DNA from: Alphaproteobacteria bacterium
Lineage (GTDB): Bacteria > Pseudomonadota > Alphaproteobacteria > UBA8366
Reading direction: 5' to 3'
Length of the DNA: 6,693 nt
Assembly (NCBI GenBank): GCA_029861675.1
Contig: JAOTYV010000264.1
Span: 1-6,693 of the forward strand
In this document: piece after piece, positions 1 through 5,927 of the stretch
Numbering within the stretch: position 1 is the first letter of the stretch
Layout of the letters: every line of letters begins with the position of its first letter
Notes under the pieces: model-generated
The model's input: the letters and a program-made list of their open reading frames with translations, nothing else
The model's database searches: none
Told to the model about the DNA's origin: nothing
Position numbers and translations under genes: made by a program

Positions 1-1
1 C

Positions 2-478
2 GGATCGGTGGTCAACGAAGTCCGCCGCCAGTTCAAGGAAATTCCGGGAATTATGGAAGGCACCGGCAAGCCGGAATACGGTACTTGCGTCGATATGCTG
101 ACCCGGGCGGCAATCAAGGAAATGATTATCCCATCGATGCTTCCGGTGTTGTCACCGATCGTGCTGTATGGGGTGATCTTGGGGATTGCCGGCAAGTCGG
201 CCGCCTTATCCGCGCTTGGCGCGATGCTGCTCGGCGTGATCGTTACCGGGCTGTTCGTGGCCATTTCGATGACCGCCGGCGGCGGCGCGTGGGATAATGC
301 CAAGAAATACATTGAAGACGGCAATCTTGGCGGCAAGGGGTCGGAAGCCCATAAGGCTGCGGTGACCGGCGACACGGTCGGCGATCCCTACAAGGATACC
401 GCCGGGCCCGCCGTGAACCCGATGATCAAGATCACCAACATCGTCGCCCTGCTGCTCCTGGCGATGCTGGCCCACTAG
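2..478 (+). CDS. hppA: Membrane-bound proton-translocating pyrophosphatase, C-terminal part (5' end outside window)
   Basis: H+-PPase hydrolyses pyrophosphate and pumps protons across the cytoplasmic membrane. The frame is open from the window edge and ends at TAG 476-478, giving the last 158 residues of a protein that is normally about 670-720 aa. Diagnostic family blocks are visible: [15 protein letters not shown] near the start, [19 protein letters not shown] in the middle, and then [18 protein letters not shown] followed by [15 protein letters not shown], which are the conserved acidic/lysine cytoplasmic loops near the C-terminus. Three hydrophobic stretches (fragment residues about 42-60, 66-90 and 142-157) fit the last membrane helices, and the protein ends LLLLAMLAH. 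The residue that separates K+-dependent from K+-independent enzymes lies upstream and cannot be read here. The GTG at 8 is internal and not the true start. A strong hairpin terminator follows 18 nt after the stop. Confidence 0.97.
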   Translation, partial: GSVVNEVRRQFKEIPGIMEGTGKPEYGTCVDMLTRAAIKEMIIPSMLPVLSPIVLYGVILGIAGKSAALSALGAMLLGVIVTGLFVAISMTAGGGAWDNAKKYIEDGNLGGKGSEAHKAAVTGDTVGDPYKDTAGPAVNPMIKITNIVALLLLAMLAH

Positions 479-496
479 ACGCGGCGATACCGCATG

Positions 497-530
497 ACAA
501 AGCCCCGGCACTTCGGTGTCGGGGCTTTGT
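497..530. terminator. Bidirectional intrinsic terminator between hppA and bamE
   Basis: Bases 497-511 pair with 516-530 over 15 positions (one G-T wobble, 508/519) around a TTCG loop closed by C-G (511-516), an exceptionally stable tetraloop. The outer stem is ACAAAG/CTTTGT, so the plus strand ends in CTTTGT and the minus strand also ends in CTTTGT. The U tracts are short, but the symmetry suits termination of both hppA (stop at 478) and the convergent bamE (stop at 562). That it works in both directions is inferred from the structure. Confidence 0.85.
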
Positions 531-561
531 CGTGGCGGCCGGGCCGCCGCCGGTTGGGCGG

Positions 562-993
562 TCAGCGCTTCCGCAGGATGCCCAGATTGTCAATCATCTG
601 CTCAAAGAAACCGAGGGAGCGGCCGGACGTCGGCGTCTCGCGCTTCACGATATCGACTTTCCGCGTGTCATCCTTGCCGTAAACCTGAATGTTCTCCACC
701 ACGTTGTTATTGTCGAAATAAACCGCCAGCGACTTTCGCTGTTTGACGTGTGGATTGAAAAAGGCCCATTGCTCGACCTGGCGGCCGATGTAGTACCAGA
801 CCTGGGCGTCGAAGGTGCCTTGGGAGGAGGGGGGCCCGGCAAGCCGCAGCAGCTCCGCCTTGGTCGTCTGGCCGACCTTGATATCCGCGAGCTGCCCGTC
901 GGTCAGCAGATTGCCATGCGTGCTGGACCGCGGGCTGCACGCTGCAAGCAACGCCGCCAATACCGTGCAAGTGACGAATCCCGCGTGTTTCAT
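562..993 (-). CDS. bamE: Outer membrane protein assembly factor BamE (SmpA/OmlA family lipoprotein)
   Basis: BamE is a small lipoprotein of the BAM complex that inserts beta-barrel proteins into the outer membrane. The 143-residue protein starts at ATG 993-991. The open frame reaches further upstream to 1080, but this start places a classic lipoprotein signal at the N-terminus: MKHAG, a hydrophobic stretch, then the lipobox L16-A17-A18-C19. Ser at +2 rather than Asp predicts outer-membrane sorting. The mature part carries the SmpA/OmlA pattern: LTDGQLADIKVGQTTKAEL (about 30-48), a G-P turn, VWYYIG (about 66-71), and a KSLAVYFD strand with the following IQVYG (about 86-105). The C-terminal tail (GRSLGFFEQMIDNLGILRKR) fits alphaproteobacterial members. 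It converges with hppA and diverges from the chaperone gene at 1128. The ribosome-binding site is weak (TTGAGACC before ATG). Confidence 0.9.
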   Translation of the reverse strand: MKHAGFVTCTVLAALLAACSPRSSTHGNLLTDGQLADIKVGQTTKAELLRLAGPPSSQGTFDAQVWYYIGRQVEQWAFFNPHVKQRKSLAVYFDNNNVVENIQVYGKDDTRKVDIVKRETPTSGRSLGFFEQMIDNLGILRKR

Positions 994-1127
994 GGTCTCA
1001 ATTCGAATATTTTCAAAATTTTGGGGTCCAGCCATTGCCGGACACGCCAATCTACTAATATAGGACGGCATACAGCGCAATACGACATGGTATTTGCATC
1101 GGGTTTGCCTGCCGGGGATATTACGGA
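994..1127. promoter_or_regulatory. Divergent intergenic region carrying the promoters of bamE and the chaperone gene
   Basis: These 134 bp separate two divergent starts, so promoters in both directions are expected. The bamE side is AT-rich and contains a 10-bp perfect palindrome CAAAATTTTG at 1014-1023, about 20 bp ahead of the bamE start, as well as TTCGAA at 1002-1007. For the rightward gene the best core elements are TTGCCG at 1035-1040 with TAATAT at 1056-1061 (15-bp spacer) or TATAGG at 1059-1064 (18-bp spacer). Neither is a strong sigma-70 match. No other gene is evident here. Confidence 0.4.
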
Positions 1128-1691
1128 ATGATACTGGACCGCCTATTCAAATCTTCGCCGATCCGGGCAGCCGCGCGGCGTCTGTACGAAACCGTCGTGG
1201 CGCAATCGCGCGAGCCCGTGTTCTATACGCGGTCCGGTGTACCGGACACCGCGACCGGCCGGTTCGACCTGATTGCCCTGCATGGGTTCTTGGTGATGCA
1301 TCGGCTGAAGAGCGTTGAAGGCGGGGCCGAGCTTGCGCGGGCGTTGTCCGAGACGTTGGTCGAAGATATTGATCGTAACCTGCGCGAAATGGGCACAGGC
1401 GATTTGTCGGTCGGGCGCAAGGTCAAACAATTGACCCAGGGATTCTATGGCCGGATGGAGGCCTATGAAGAGGGGCTAGCCGCACCCGACGCCGTGCTGC
1501 ACTCCGCGGTCCAGCGAAATCTTTTTGGCGGTGAAGCGGCGGCGGCGGTGCCGGATATTGCGGCCTATCTGCGCCGGGAGGCGCGGCAGCTGGCCGCGCA
1601 GCCGATTGATGCGCTGGCGGAGGGTATCGTGCGTTTTGGGGCGCCGCCAGGAGAGGCGCTCGACGGCGATGCCGCCACCGGAGGCCGATGA
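1128..1691 (+). CDS. Ubiquinol-cytochrome c chaperone family protein (CBP3-like)
   Basis: This 187-aa protein belongs to the family of the mitochondrial cytochrome b chaperone CBP3/UQCC1, which assists assembly of the cytochrome bc1 complex (complex III). Recognisable family features are an N-terminal LYETVVAQSREPVFYTR segment (about 20-36), the block FDLIALHGFLVMHRLK (about 46-61), and DLSVGRKVKQLTQGFYGRMEAYEEGL (about 92-117), including the typical LS-GRKVK and FYGR-Y motifs. The C-terminal 60 residues are Ala-rich and less conserved. ATG 1128 is supported by GGGGAT 9-10 nt upstream, and the protein starts MILDRLFK, as is common in the family. The stop overlaps the yceD start in an ATGA junction (1688-1691), so the two are probably co-transcribed and translationally coupled. 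The role in bacterial bc1 assembly is inferred from the family. Confidence 0.88.
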   Translation: MILDRLFKSSPIRAAARRLYETVVAQSREPVFYTRSGVPDTATGRFDLIALHGFLVMHRLKSVEGGAELARALSETLVEDIDRNLREMGTGDLSVGRKVKQLTQGFYGRMEAYEEGLAAPDAVLHSAVQRNLFGGEAAAAVPDIAAYLRREARQLAAQPIDALAEGIVRFGAPPGEALDGDAATGGR

Positions 1692-2236
1692 TGGCTGAAC
1701 TTCAGCGACCGCCCGAGTTCTCCCGGGTCCTCGAAGTCGAAAAGATCGTTCAGGACGATGTTGACCTCGTGATCGACGCCACGAGCGAAGAATGCCAGCG
1801 TATCGCCGACCGCCTCGACATCTTGGGCGTCGAGCGGCTGTCGGCAAAATTGCAGATCCAGGCGGTCGCCGATGGTCCTGCGATACGGGTAGACGGCCGA
1901 TTTGCCGCGCAGGTCGTACAACGTTGCGTGGTCAGCCTGGAGCGGCTGGCAACCGAAATAGACGAGCCGTTGATGGTGCAATTCGGCCCTCCCGCGGAGG
2001 CAGAAACCGAATTGGAATTCAACGTCGACGATGCCGATCCACCGGAGCCTTTGGTCGATGATCGAATCGATTTTGGCGAATTGGTTGTCCAGCATTTGGC
2101 GGTGGCGCTCGACCCGTATCCGCAAAAATCGGGTGCGCAACCGCCTGATTGGTGCGACGGTGTTGATACTATGGAAAATTCTCGCGTGGATAACCCGTTT
2201 TCGGTGCTCGCGGCTTTGAAGAAAAAGCAGGAATAA
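1688..2236 (+). CDS. yceD: DUF177 (YceD) family protein
   Basis: A 182-aa protein of the DUF177/YceD family, whose bacterial and chloroplast members have been linked to accumulation of 23S rRNA; the biochemical activity is not established. Visible landmarks are EFSRVLEVEKI near the N-terminus, the QRCVVSLE strand (about 77-84) matching the family's central Cys motif, an acidic stretch with two DD pairs, then DDRIDFGELVVQHLAVALDP (about 123-142), the best-conserved part, and a terminal NPFSVLAALKKK. The alphaproteobacterial form lacks the C-terminal Cys pairs found in some other lineages, and this copy lacks them too. ATG 1688 overlaps the upstream stop; a second in-frame ATG at 1691 is equally possible and would shorten the protein by one residue. 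Its position directly before rpmF is the classic yceD-rpmF arrangement. Confidence 0.88.
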   Translation: MMAELQRPPEFSRVLEVEKIVQDDVDLVIDATSEECQRIADRLDILGVERLSAKLQIQAVADGPAIRVDGRFAAQVVQRCVVSLERLATEIDEPLMVQFGPPAEAETELEFNVDDADPPEPLVDDRIDFGELVVQHLAVALDPYPQKSGAQPPDWCDGVDTMENSRVDNPFSVLAALKKKQE

Positions 2237-2250
2237 GCGTACCGAACGGC

Positions 2251-2279
2251 TTGCCGTATCATCGGATATTGGCTATTTA
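2251..2279 (+). promoter_or_regulatory. Candidate sigma-70 promoter for rpmF-plsX-fabH
   Basis: TTGCCG (2251-2256) is followed after exactly 17 bp by TATTTA (2274-2279). The 90-bp gap between yceD and rpmF is AT-richer than its surroundings and leaves a leader of about 40 nt before the rpmF start. Matches to consensus are 4/6 and 3/6, so this is a plausible but unproven internal promoter. Read-through from yceD is equally possible because no terminator hairpin is visible in the gap. Confidence 0.4.
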
Positions 2280-2326
2280 ACCAGCCTATTTCCCAAACAA
2301 TTTTCGAGATTTATGAGAGAGAGCCG

Positions 2327-2509
2327 ATGGCCGTTCCAAAGAAGAAGGTATCGAAGTCACGACGTAACATGCGCCGGTCCCATGATGCCTTGAAGCCCGT
2401 ATCCTATTCGGAATGCTCTAATTGCGGTGAATTGAAGCGGCCCCATCATGTCTGTGCAGCCTGTGGTTCATATGATGGGCGCGAGGTTCTTGAAGTAGCA
2501 GACGTCTGA
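2327..2509 (+). CDS. rpmF: 50S ribosomal protein L32
   Basis: L32 is a small zinc-ribbon protein of the large ribosomal subunit. The 60-aa product begins [20 protein letters not shown], the near-invariant L32 N-terminus. It contains four cysteines, C30-x2-C33 and C43-x2-C46, that form the zinc ribbon; this is therefore the zinc-binding (C+) form rather than a cysteine-free paralogue. Length matches the family (about 56-64 aa). A GAGAGAGAG tract at 2315-2323 is the ribosome-binding region. It lies between yceD and plsX, as in many proteobacteria, and 34 nt separate its stop from plsX. Confidence 0.97.
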   Translation: MAVPKKKVSKSRRNMRRSHDALKPVSYSECSNCGELKRPHHVCAACGSYDGREVLEVADV

Positions 2510-2543
2510 TACCGCTGATGCCTAAGGGGGGGCTAATCGGATC

Positions 2544-3605
2544 GTGACCGACAGGGTGGTCATTGCGTTGGACGCCATGGGGGGCGATCGCGCTCCGGAT
2601 ATCGTTATTGCCGGTGCCGCGTTGGCGCTCGAACGCGTGCCGAACACGCATTTCCTGCTTTTTGGCGACGAGGCGTGGCTGACGCCGCTGCTCGATGAGC
2701 ATCCGTCGCTAACCGATGCGGTGACGATTCATCACACCGACGAGCAGGTGCGCAGCGAAGACAAGCCGTCGGCGGCGATTAAGTCGAAGAAGAATTCCAG
2801 CATGCGTTTGGCGATCGATGCGGTCCGCGACGGAGAGGCGAGCTGCGTCGTCTCCGCCGGCAATACCGGTGCGCTCATGGCGATCGCGAAATTTGTGCTG
2901 AAGACGCTTCCCGGTATAGACCGCCCGGCGATCGCTGGTTACTTTCCGACCTTGACGGGGGAAGGCGTCATGCTTGACCTCGGCGCCAACGTGGAATGCA
3001 AGGCCGATAATCTGGCGCAGTTTGCCGTAATGGGCGAAGTCTTTTCCCGCACCGTCCTGGGAGTCGAGCAGCCGATGATTGGCTTGCTCAACATCGGGGT
3101 GGAGGCGCTGAAGGGCAATGAAGAGGTCAAAGGCGCGGCGGCAATTCTGCGTGAATCCGACCTGCCTATCGATTTCAAGGGTTTTGTGGAAGGCGATGAC
3201 ATCACATCGGGCAAGGTCGACGTGATCGTGACCGATGGCTTTACCGGCAACGTTGCGCTGAAAACCGCCGAAGGAACACTCCATTTGTACTCGACAATGA
3301 TGAAGCAGGCGTTCGGCAGCAGCATCGTTTCCAAATTCGGATTCCTGCTGGCCCGGCGCGCGATCAACCGGATGCGGATGCGCATGGACCCAAGACGGTA
3401 CAACGGGGCCATGTTGTTGGGGCTGAATGGCATCGTGGTAAAAAGCCATGGCGGCACGGATGAAGTCGGCTTTGCCAGCGCAATCGGCGTCGCTTCCGAC
3501 ATGGTCGTTCATGGGTTCCAGTCGAAGATCAAAGACGACTTCGAGCGGCTGAAGGGCGTGGATGCCGCGCAGAGTACTACGGAAGAGCGCGAGGCGGTCG
3601 TATAG
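2544..3605 (+). CDS. plsX: Phosphate acyltransferase PlsX (acyl-ACP:phosphate acyltransferase)
   Basis: PlsX converts acyl-ACP and phosphate to acyl-phosphate, the donor used by PlsY for the first acylation of glycerol-3-phosphate in phospholipid synthesis; it is a peripheral membrane enzyme. The 353-aa protein has the expected length and the family motifs in order: ALDAMGGD near residues 8-15, [10 protein letters not shown] (104-113), DLGAN (145-149), GNEEVKG (191-197), [11 protein letters not shown] (230-240) and VVKSHGGTD (298-306). Translation starts at GTG 2544, preceded by AAGGGGGGG (2524-2532), 11 nt away. That site is a 7-G run, which is unusual for a Shine-Dalgarno sequence. A 9-codon mini-ORF (2518-2547) overlaps the start in a GTGA junction. 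fabH follows after a single base, a coupling seen widely in bacteria. Confidence 0.97.
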   Translation: MTDRVVIALDAMGGDRAPDIVIAGAALALERVPNTHFLLFGDEAWLTPLLDEHPSLTDAVTIHHTDEQVRSEDKPSAAIKSKKNSSMRLAIDAVRDGEASCVVSAGNTGALMAIAKFVLKTLPGIDRPAIAGYFPTLTGEGVMLDLGANVECKADNLAQFAVMGEVFSRTVLGVEQPMIGLLNIGVEALKGNEEVKGAAAILRESDLPIDFKGFVEGDDITSGKVDVIVTDGFTGNVALKTAEGTLHLYSTMMKQAFGSSIVSKFGFLLARRAINRMRMRMDPRRYNGAMLLGLNGIVVKSHGGTDEVGFASAIGVASDMVVHGFQSKIKDDFERLKGVDAAQSTTEEREAVV

Positions 3606-3606
3606 C

Positions 3607-4575
3607 ATGCGCCGGTCCGTCGTCCTCGGGTGCGGGGCTTATCTCCCCGAACGCATCGTCACAAATGCCGAATTGTCGGAGACGCTGGAAACCTCCGACG
3701 AATGGATTCAAAAGCGCACAGGCATCCGTGAGCGCCGCATAGCCGCTCCGGGCGAGCTGACCTCCGACCTGGCCCGCCGAGCCAGCGAAGAGGCATTGCA
3801 GCGGGCGGGCGTGGACGCCGGCGAAGTCGATCTGATCGTTCTCGGCACGGCAACGCCCGACAACACCTTCCCGGCCACCGCATGCCGGGTGCAAGCCGGG
3901 CTCGGCATAACGCGCGGCGCGGCAATGGACGTACAAGCGGTATGCAGCGGGTTCGTCTACGCACTTTCGGTGGCCGACAACATGTTGCGCCTGGGGCAGG
4001 CGAAAACGGCCGTGGTCATCGGCGCGGAAACATTCAGCCGGATCCTAGATTGGGAGGACCGGGGGACCTGCGTACTGTTCGGTGACGGCGCCGGCGCGGT
4101 CGTCCTGCGGGCGGTAGAGGATGATGGTAATGCCGAACGGGGTATCCTGTCGACCCACATCTATTCGGACGGCAGCGGATACGATTTGCTGTATGTGGAT
4201 GGCGGGCCATCCTCAAGCGGTACGTCGGGTCACCTGCGCATGCAGGGGCGGGAGGTATTCCGCCACGCCGTCCTTCGCATGGCCGAGGCGGTACAAACTT
4301 CCCTTGCCGTCAACAACCTAACGACCGAAGACCTGAATTGGGTCATACCCCATCAGGCGAATATCCGGATCATGGACAGCATGGCCAAGAAGCTTGCGCT
4401 GCGGGACGACCAGATCGTCGTGACGGTCGATCGGCAGGCAAACACGTCCGCCGCGACGATTCCTTTGGCGCTCGCGGAGGCGGATGGCGACGGGCGTCTG
4501 CAACAAGGCGACCTGATATCGTTGACTGCGATGGGCGGCGGATTCACCTGGGGCGCCGCGTTGTTGCGATGGTAG
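3607..4575 (+). CDS. fabH: Beta-ketoacyl-ACP synthase III
   Basis: FabH starts type II fatty-acid synthesis by condensing acetyl-CoA with malonyl-ACP in the cytoplasm. The start chosen is ATG 3607, one base after the plsX stop; the frame is open back to 3562, but that would add 15 residues lying within plsX and give an atypical N-terminus. The resulting 322 aa matches the family. The catalytic triad is intact: C113 in VQAVCSGF, H249 in [10 protein letters not shown] and N279 in RQANTSAAT. Other landmarks are [14 protein letters not shown] (30-43), the [14 protein letters not shown] strand (80-93), LFGDGAGA (157-164) and the C-terminal [14 protein letters not shown]. Just before N279 the usual aromatic/His-Gly pair reads Gln-Ala, a mild deviation. 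Co-transcription with plsX is very likely; no terminator is visible at its end. Confidence 0.97.
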   Translation: MRRSVVLGCGAYLPERIVTNAELSETLETSDEWIQKRTGIRERRIAAPGELTSDLARRASEEALQRAGVDAGEVDLIVLGTATPDNTFPATACRVQAGLGITRGAAMDVQAVCSGFVYALSVADNMLRLGQAKTAVVIGAETFSRILDWEDRGTCVLFGDGAGAVVLRAVEDDGNAERGILSTHIYSDGSGYDLLYVDGGPSSSGTSGHLRMQGREVFRHAVLRMAEAVQTSLAVNNLTTEDLNWVIPHQANIRIMDSMAKKLALRDDQIVVTVDRQANTSAATIPLALAEADGDGRLQQGDLISLTAMGGGFTWGAALLRW

Positions 4576-4632
4576 ATGAATTTACAATTAAAAATTGCTA
4601 TAGAAATTGGTCCCAACGGCTAAGTGTTGGAA

Positions 4633-4662
4633 TTGACTGCCAGTGGTCCACCCAGCTACCTT
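4633..4662 (+). promoter_or_regulatory. Candidate promoter upstream of ihfA
   Basis: The 117-bp gap between fabH and ihfA is strikingly AT-rich compared with the flanking genes. TTGACT (4633-4638) matches the -35 consensus in 5 of 6 positions; TACCTT (4657-4662), 18 bp further, is a weak -10. Transcription would start about 25 nt before the ihfA ATG. Two small inverted repeats lie upstream: CAATT/AATTG at 4585-4597 and CCAAC/GTTGG at 4613-4630. Neither has a U tract typical of a terminator, so read-through from fabH remains possible. Confidence 0.4.
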
Positions 4663-4692
4663 AATCAAAATACAAGTAAAAAGGGGTTCTTT

Positions 4693-5004
4693 ATGACCGG
4701 CAAGACATTAACACGCGCGCAACTGACCGAGGCCGTGTACCAAGAGGTCGGATTGTCACGAAACGAGTCGGCTGACCTCGTGGAATCGGTGTTGGGAGAA
4801 ATATCCACTGCATTGACGCGCGGCGAGATGGTGAAGATCTCGTCATTTGGTAGCTTTTTCGTGCGCCAGAAGGGGCAACGCATCGGCCGCAATCCGAAGA
4901 CCGGCGAGGAAGTGCCGATTTTGCCGCGAAAAGTGCTCGTCTTTCGGCCGAGCCACGTGCTCAAGAATCGAATAAATCAAAGCCTCTCCAAGATCGACGT
5001 TTAG
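4693..5004 (+). CDS. ihfA: Integration host factor subunit alpha
   Basis: IHF alpha pairs with IHF beta to bind and sharply bend DNA; it acts in transcription, replication, recombination and nucleoid structure. ATG 4693 gives 103 aa, the usual length, with AAGGGG (4681-4686) 6 nt upstream; the frame is open to 4624 but has no comparable ribosome-binding site there. The sequence shows the HU/IHF fold: two N-terminal helices ([20 protein letters not shown], residues 6-25), the [12 protein letters not shown] strand (48-59) and the DNA-binding arm [11 protein letters not shown] (66-76) with P68, the residue that intercalates in the minor groove, then the [12 protein letters not shown] helix (84-95). 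[11 protein letters not shown] and the gene's place between fabH and merR identify the alpha subunit rather than HU or IHF beta. Confidence 0.96.
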   Translation: MTGKTLTRAQLTEAVYQEVGLSRNESADLVESVLGEISTALTRGEMVKISSFGSFFVRQKGQRIGRNPKTGEEVPILPRKVLVFRPSHVLKNRINQSLSKIDV

Positions 5005-5045
5005 ACAGGATTTTCTGGCGTTTCGATTGCCGTTTCTCTATTTGT

Positions 5046-5088
5046 CGTGCCGGATGGTGATTTTGTATGTTCATCGGCCACCGGCATG
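5046..5088 (+). other. Imperfect hairpin between ihfA and merR
   Basis: TGCCGG (5048-5053) pairs perfectly with CCGGCA (5081-5086). It extends outward by C5046-G5088 and a G-T wobble, and inward by TGG/CCA (5055-5057/5078-5080) across a bulged A, leaving a loop of about 20 nt. It begins 42 nt after the ihfA stop. No good U tract follows, so it is at best a weak terminator or an RNA-stabilising structure at the end of the ihfA message. Confidence 0.3.
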
Positions 5089-5146
5089 GTTTGCGGCTTG
5101 CGGGATAACAATGTCGGATACGAAACACGAGCAGGAGGCATAAGGG

Positions 5147-5596
5147 ATGGCAACCGCACCGGGCCGGTCGCATCCGACAAAATCTGCGACCGCATTTCGA
5201 ACCATCAGCGAAGTTTCCGATGAACTCGACGTGCCGCAGCACGTCCTGCGGTTTTGGGAAACGAAATTCAACCAGGTCAAGCCACTCAAGCGCGGCGGCG
5301 GCCGCCGGTATTACCGGCCCGAGGACCTTGCCGTGCTGCGCGGCATTCGGAAATTGTTGTACACCGACGGCTACACCATCCGGGGTGTCCAGCGGCTGCT
5401 CAAGCAGGGTGGTGTAAAGGCCTTTCTCGAGGACGCGGGCGCGGCGGCGGACTCCGGGCCGGTGCGTCCAGGCGGATTGGCCAGGGACAGCGCCGGCGAT
5501 GCCGGTTCGACGAGCCCGGCGGACCGCCGGGAATTGAAAGCGATTATGGATGAATTGGTGGCGCTGCGGGAAATGTTACCGCGCCCCGAGAAATAG
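5147..5596 (+). CDS. MerR family transcriptional regulator (ihfA-linked type)
   Basis: A 149-aa protein with an N-terminal MerR winged-helix DNA-binding domain: [20 protein letters not shown] (residues 18-37) is the helix-turn-helix, followed by the wing [12 protein letters not shown] (50-61) and the helices [19 protein letters not shown] (63-81). There are no cysteines, so the thiolate metal sensing of classical MerR proteins is excluded. A Gly/Ala/Ser-rich linker (about 97-125) leads to a short helix (127-143) that may mediate dimerisation; no ligand-binding domain is visible. A strong AGGAGG at 5133-5138 supports ATG 5147. The same type of regulator sits next to ihfA in many alphaproteobacteria; its targets are unknown to me. 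A 10-codon mini-ORF ends 3 nt before its start. Confidence 0.92.
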   Translation: MATAPGRSHPTKSATAFRTISEVSDELDVPQHVLRFWETKFNQVKPLKRGGGRRYYRPEDLAVLRGIRKLLYTDGYTIRGVQRLLKQGGVKAFLEDAGAAADSGPVRPGGLARDSAGDAGSTSPADRRELKAIMDELVALREMLPRPEK

Positions 5597-5609
5597 CCGA
5601 CTCGGACGA

Positions 5610-5645
5610 TTGCCTCGTGCACTCTCGGTCGCTAGAGTGCGCGCG
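5610..5645 (+). promoter_or_regulatory. Candidate stable-RNA promoter for tRNA-Pro with GC-rich discriminator
   Basis: TTGCCT (5610-5615) and TAGAGT (5633-5638) are separated by exactly 17 bp, each matching consensus at 4 of 6 positions. Directly after the -10 comes GCGCGCG (5639-5645), a GC-rich discriminator of the type associated with stringent control of tRNA and rRNA promoters. Transcription would begin about 30 nt before the tRNA. It lies in the 79-bp gap between merR and the tRNA. Confidence 0.5.
5616..5643. repeat. 10-bp inverted repeat overlapping the tRNA promoter and following merR
   Basis: Bases 5616-5625 pair with 5634-5643 (GCACTCT/AGAGTGC core of 7 bp plus a G-T wobble and two more G-C pairs) around an 8-nt loop. 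It starts 20 nt after the merR stop, so as RNA it could end the merR message, although no U run follows. As DNA it spans the spacer and -10 of the candidate tRNA promoter and could be an operator. Confidence 0.6.
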
Positions 5646-5669
5646 AAACGGTCACCGATTAACCGTTTT
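5645..5669 (+). terminator. Weak hairpin with TTTT tail just before tRNA-Pro
   Basis: AAACGGT (5646-5652) pairs with ACCGTTT (5662-5668) around a 9-nt loop, with a G-T wobble at the base and T5666-T5669 at the 3' side. It resembles a small terminator for merR transcripts. It would also lie in the leader of the tRNA precursor, where it could equally be a processing element. The stem is short and AT-containing. Confidence 0.3.
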
Positions 5670-5675
5670 CCGTAT

Positions 5676-5752
5676 CGGAGCGTAGCGCAGCCTGGTAGCG
5701 CACTTCACTGGGGGTGAAGGGGTCGTAGGTTCAAATCCTATCGCTCCGACCA
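5676..5752 (+). tRNA. tRNA-Pro (anticodon GGG)
   Basis: A full cloverleaf of 77 nt can be folded. The acceptor stem CGGAGCG (5676-5682) pairs with CGCTCCG (5742-5748), with C1-G72 typical of bacterial tRNA-Pro. The D arm lies in 5685-5701. The anticodon stem CTTCA/TGAAG (5703-5707/5715-5719) closes a 7-nt loop with anticodon GGG at 5710-5712. The variable loop is 5 nt, and the T arm GTAGG-TTCAAAT-CCTAT spans 5725-5741. The discriminator is A5749 and CCA (5750-5752) is encoded. It decodes CCC and CCU proline codons. It is followed by its own terminator and is a possible integration target, but no att-like repeat of its 3' end occurs in this window. Confidence 0.97.
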
Positions 5753-5768
5753 ATTAAATCAAACCTTT

Positions 5769-5797
5769 ACGCCGTCCCGGTCGGGGCGGCGTATTTT
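5769..5797 (+). terminator. Intrinsic terminator of tRNA-Pro
   Basis: ACGCCGTCCC (5769-5778) pairs with GGGGCGGCGT (5783-5792) over 10 positions (one T-G wobble) with a GGTC loop. The tail ATTTTCC follows at once (T5794-T5797). It lies 16 nt after the CCA end of the tRNA, an ordinary place for a tRNA terminator. Confidence 0.88.
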
Positions 5798-5850
5798 CCG
5801 GAAATCGAATGAAGATCCTCCCCTTTGGGTATTAATCCATCTGTTCAGGG

Positions 5851-5923
5851 GCGCCGACCCGGTGAATCGGATAAGTGGTTAGGTGTGCTAGGGCGCCAGG
5901 ATCGGCGCGATATTCACAAGGGG
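5851..5923 (+). promoter_or_regulatory. Structured leader of the small ORF with mutually exclusive pairings
   Basis: GCGCCGA (5851-5857) is complementary to TCGGCGC (5902-5908), and GTGAAT (5862-5867) to ATTCAC (5912-5917). The two pairs interleave as in a pseudoknot. A local hairpin, GCGCC (5893-5897) with GGCGC (5904-5908) and a 6-nt loop, competes for the same 3' arm. ATTCAC touches the AAGGGG ribosome-binding site (5918-5923) of the ORF at 5928. Whether any of this forms or regulates is inference; short GC-rich palindromes are common in such genomes. I could not match it to a known riboswitch. The preceding stretch 5798-5850 shows no clear promoter. Confidence 0.25.
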
Positions 5924-5927
5924 CGTC

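Noticed and set aside
532..1131. 199-codon plus-strand ORF opposite bamE
   Set aside because: The minus strand encodes a lipoprotein with clear lipobox and BamE motifs; the plus-strand product has no motif and would run through the divergent promoter region.
1094..1318. Plus-strand ORF overlapping the start of the chaperone gene in another frame
   Set aside because: It overlaps a well-supported gene, has no recognisable motif and has Arg/Pro-rich composition typical of an off-frame reading of GC-rich coding DNA.
2709..3608. 299-codon minus-strand ORF opposite plsX
   Set aside because: It is long only because antisense frames of GC-rich genes lack stops. It shows no family motif, and plsX on the other strand is certain.
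4585..4630. Possible fabH terminator made of two small inverted repeats
   Set aside because: Stems are only 5 bp each and neither is followed by a U tract; they are better explained as features of AT-rich intergenic DNA.
4663..4676. Possible IHF autoregulatory site (AATCAA core) ahead of ihfA
   Set aside because: The WATCAA half matches, but the TTR half at the required spacing reads CAA, so the consensus is not met.
4624..4692. Extended N-terminus for IHF alpha from the upstream in-frame start codon
   Set aside because: The start at 4693 has AAGGGG at ideal spacing and yields the standard family length; the extra 23 residues have no homology expected for IHF and cover the AT-rich promoter-like region.
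5725..5752. tRNA-Pro 3' end as an attachment site of an integrated element
   Set aside because: No direct repeat of the tRNA 3' end, integrase gene or phage/plasmid gene occurs downstream within the window.
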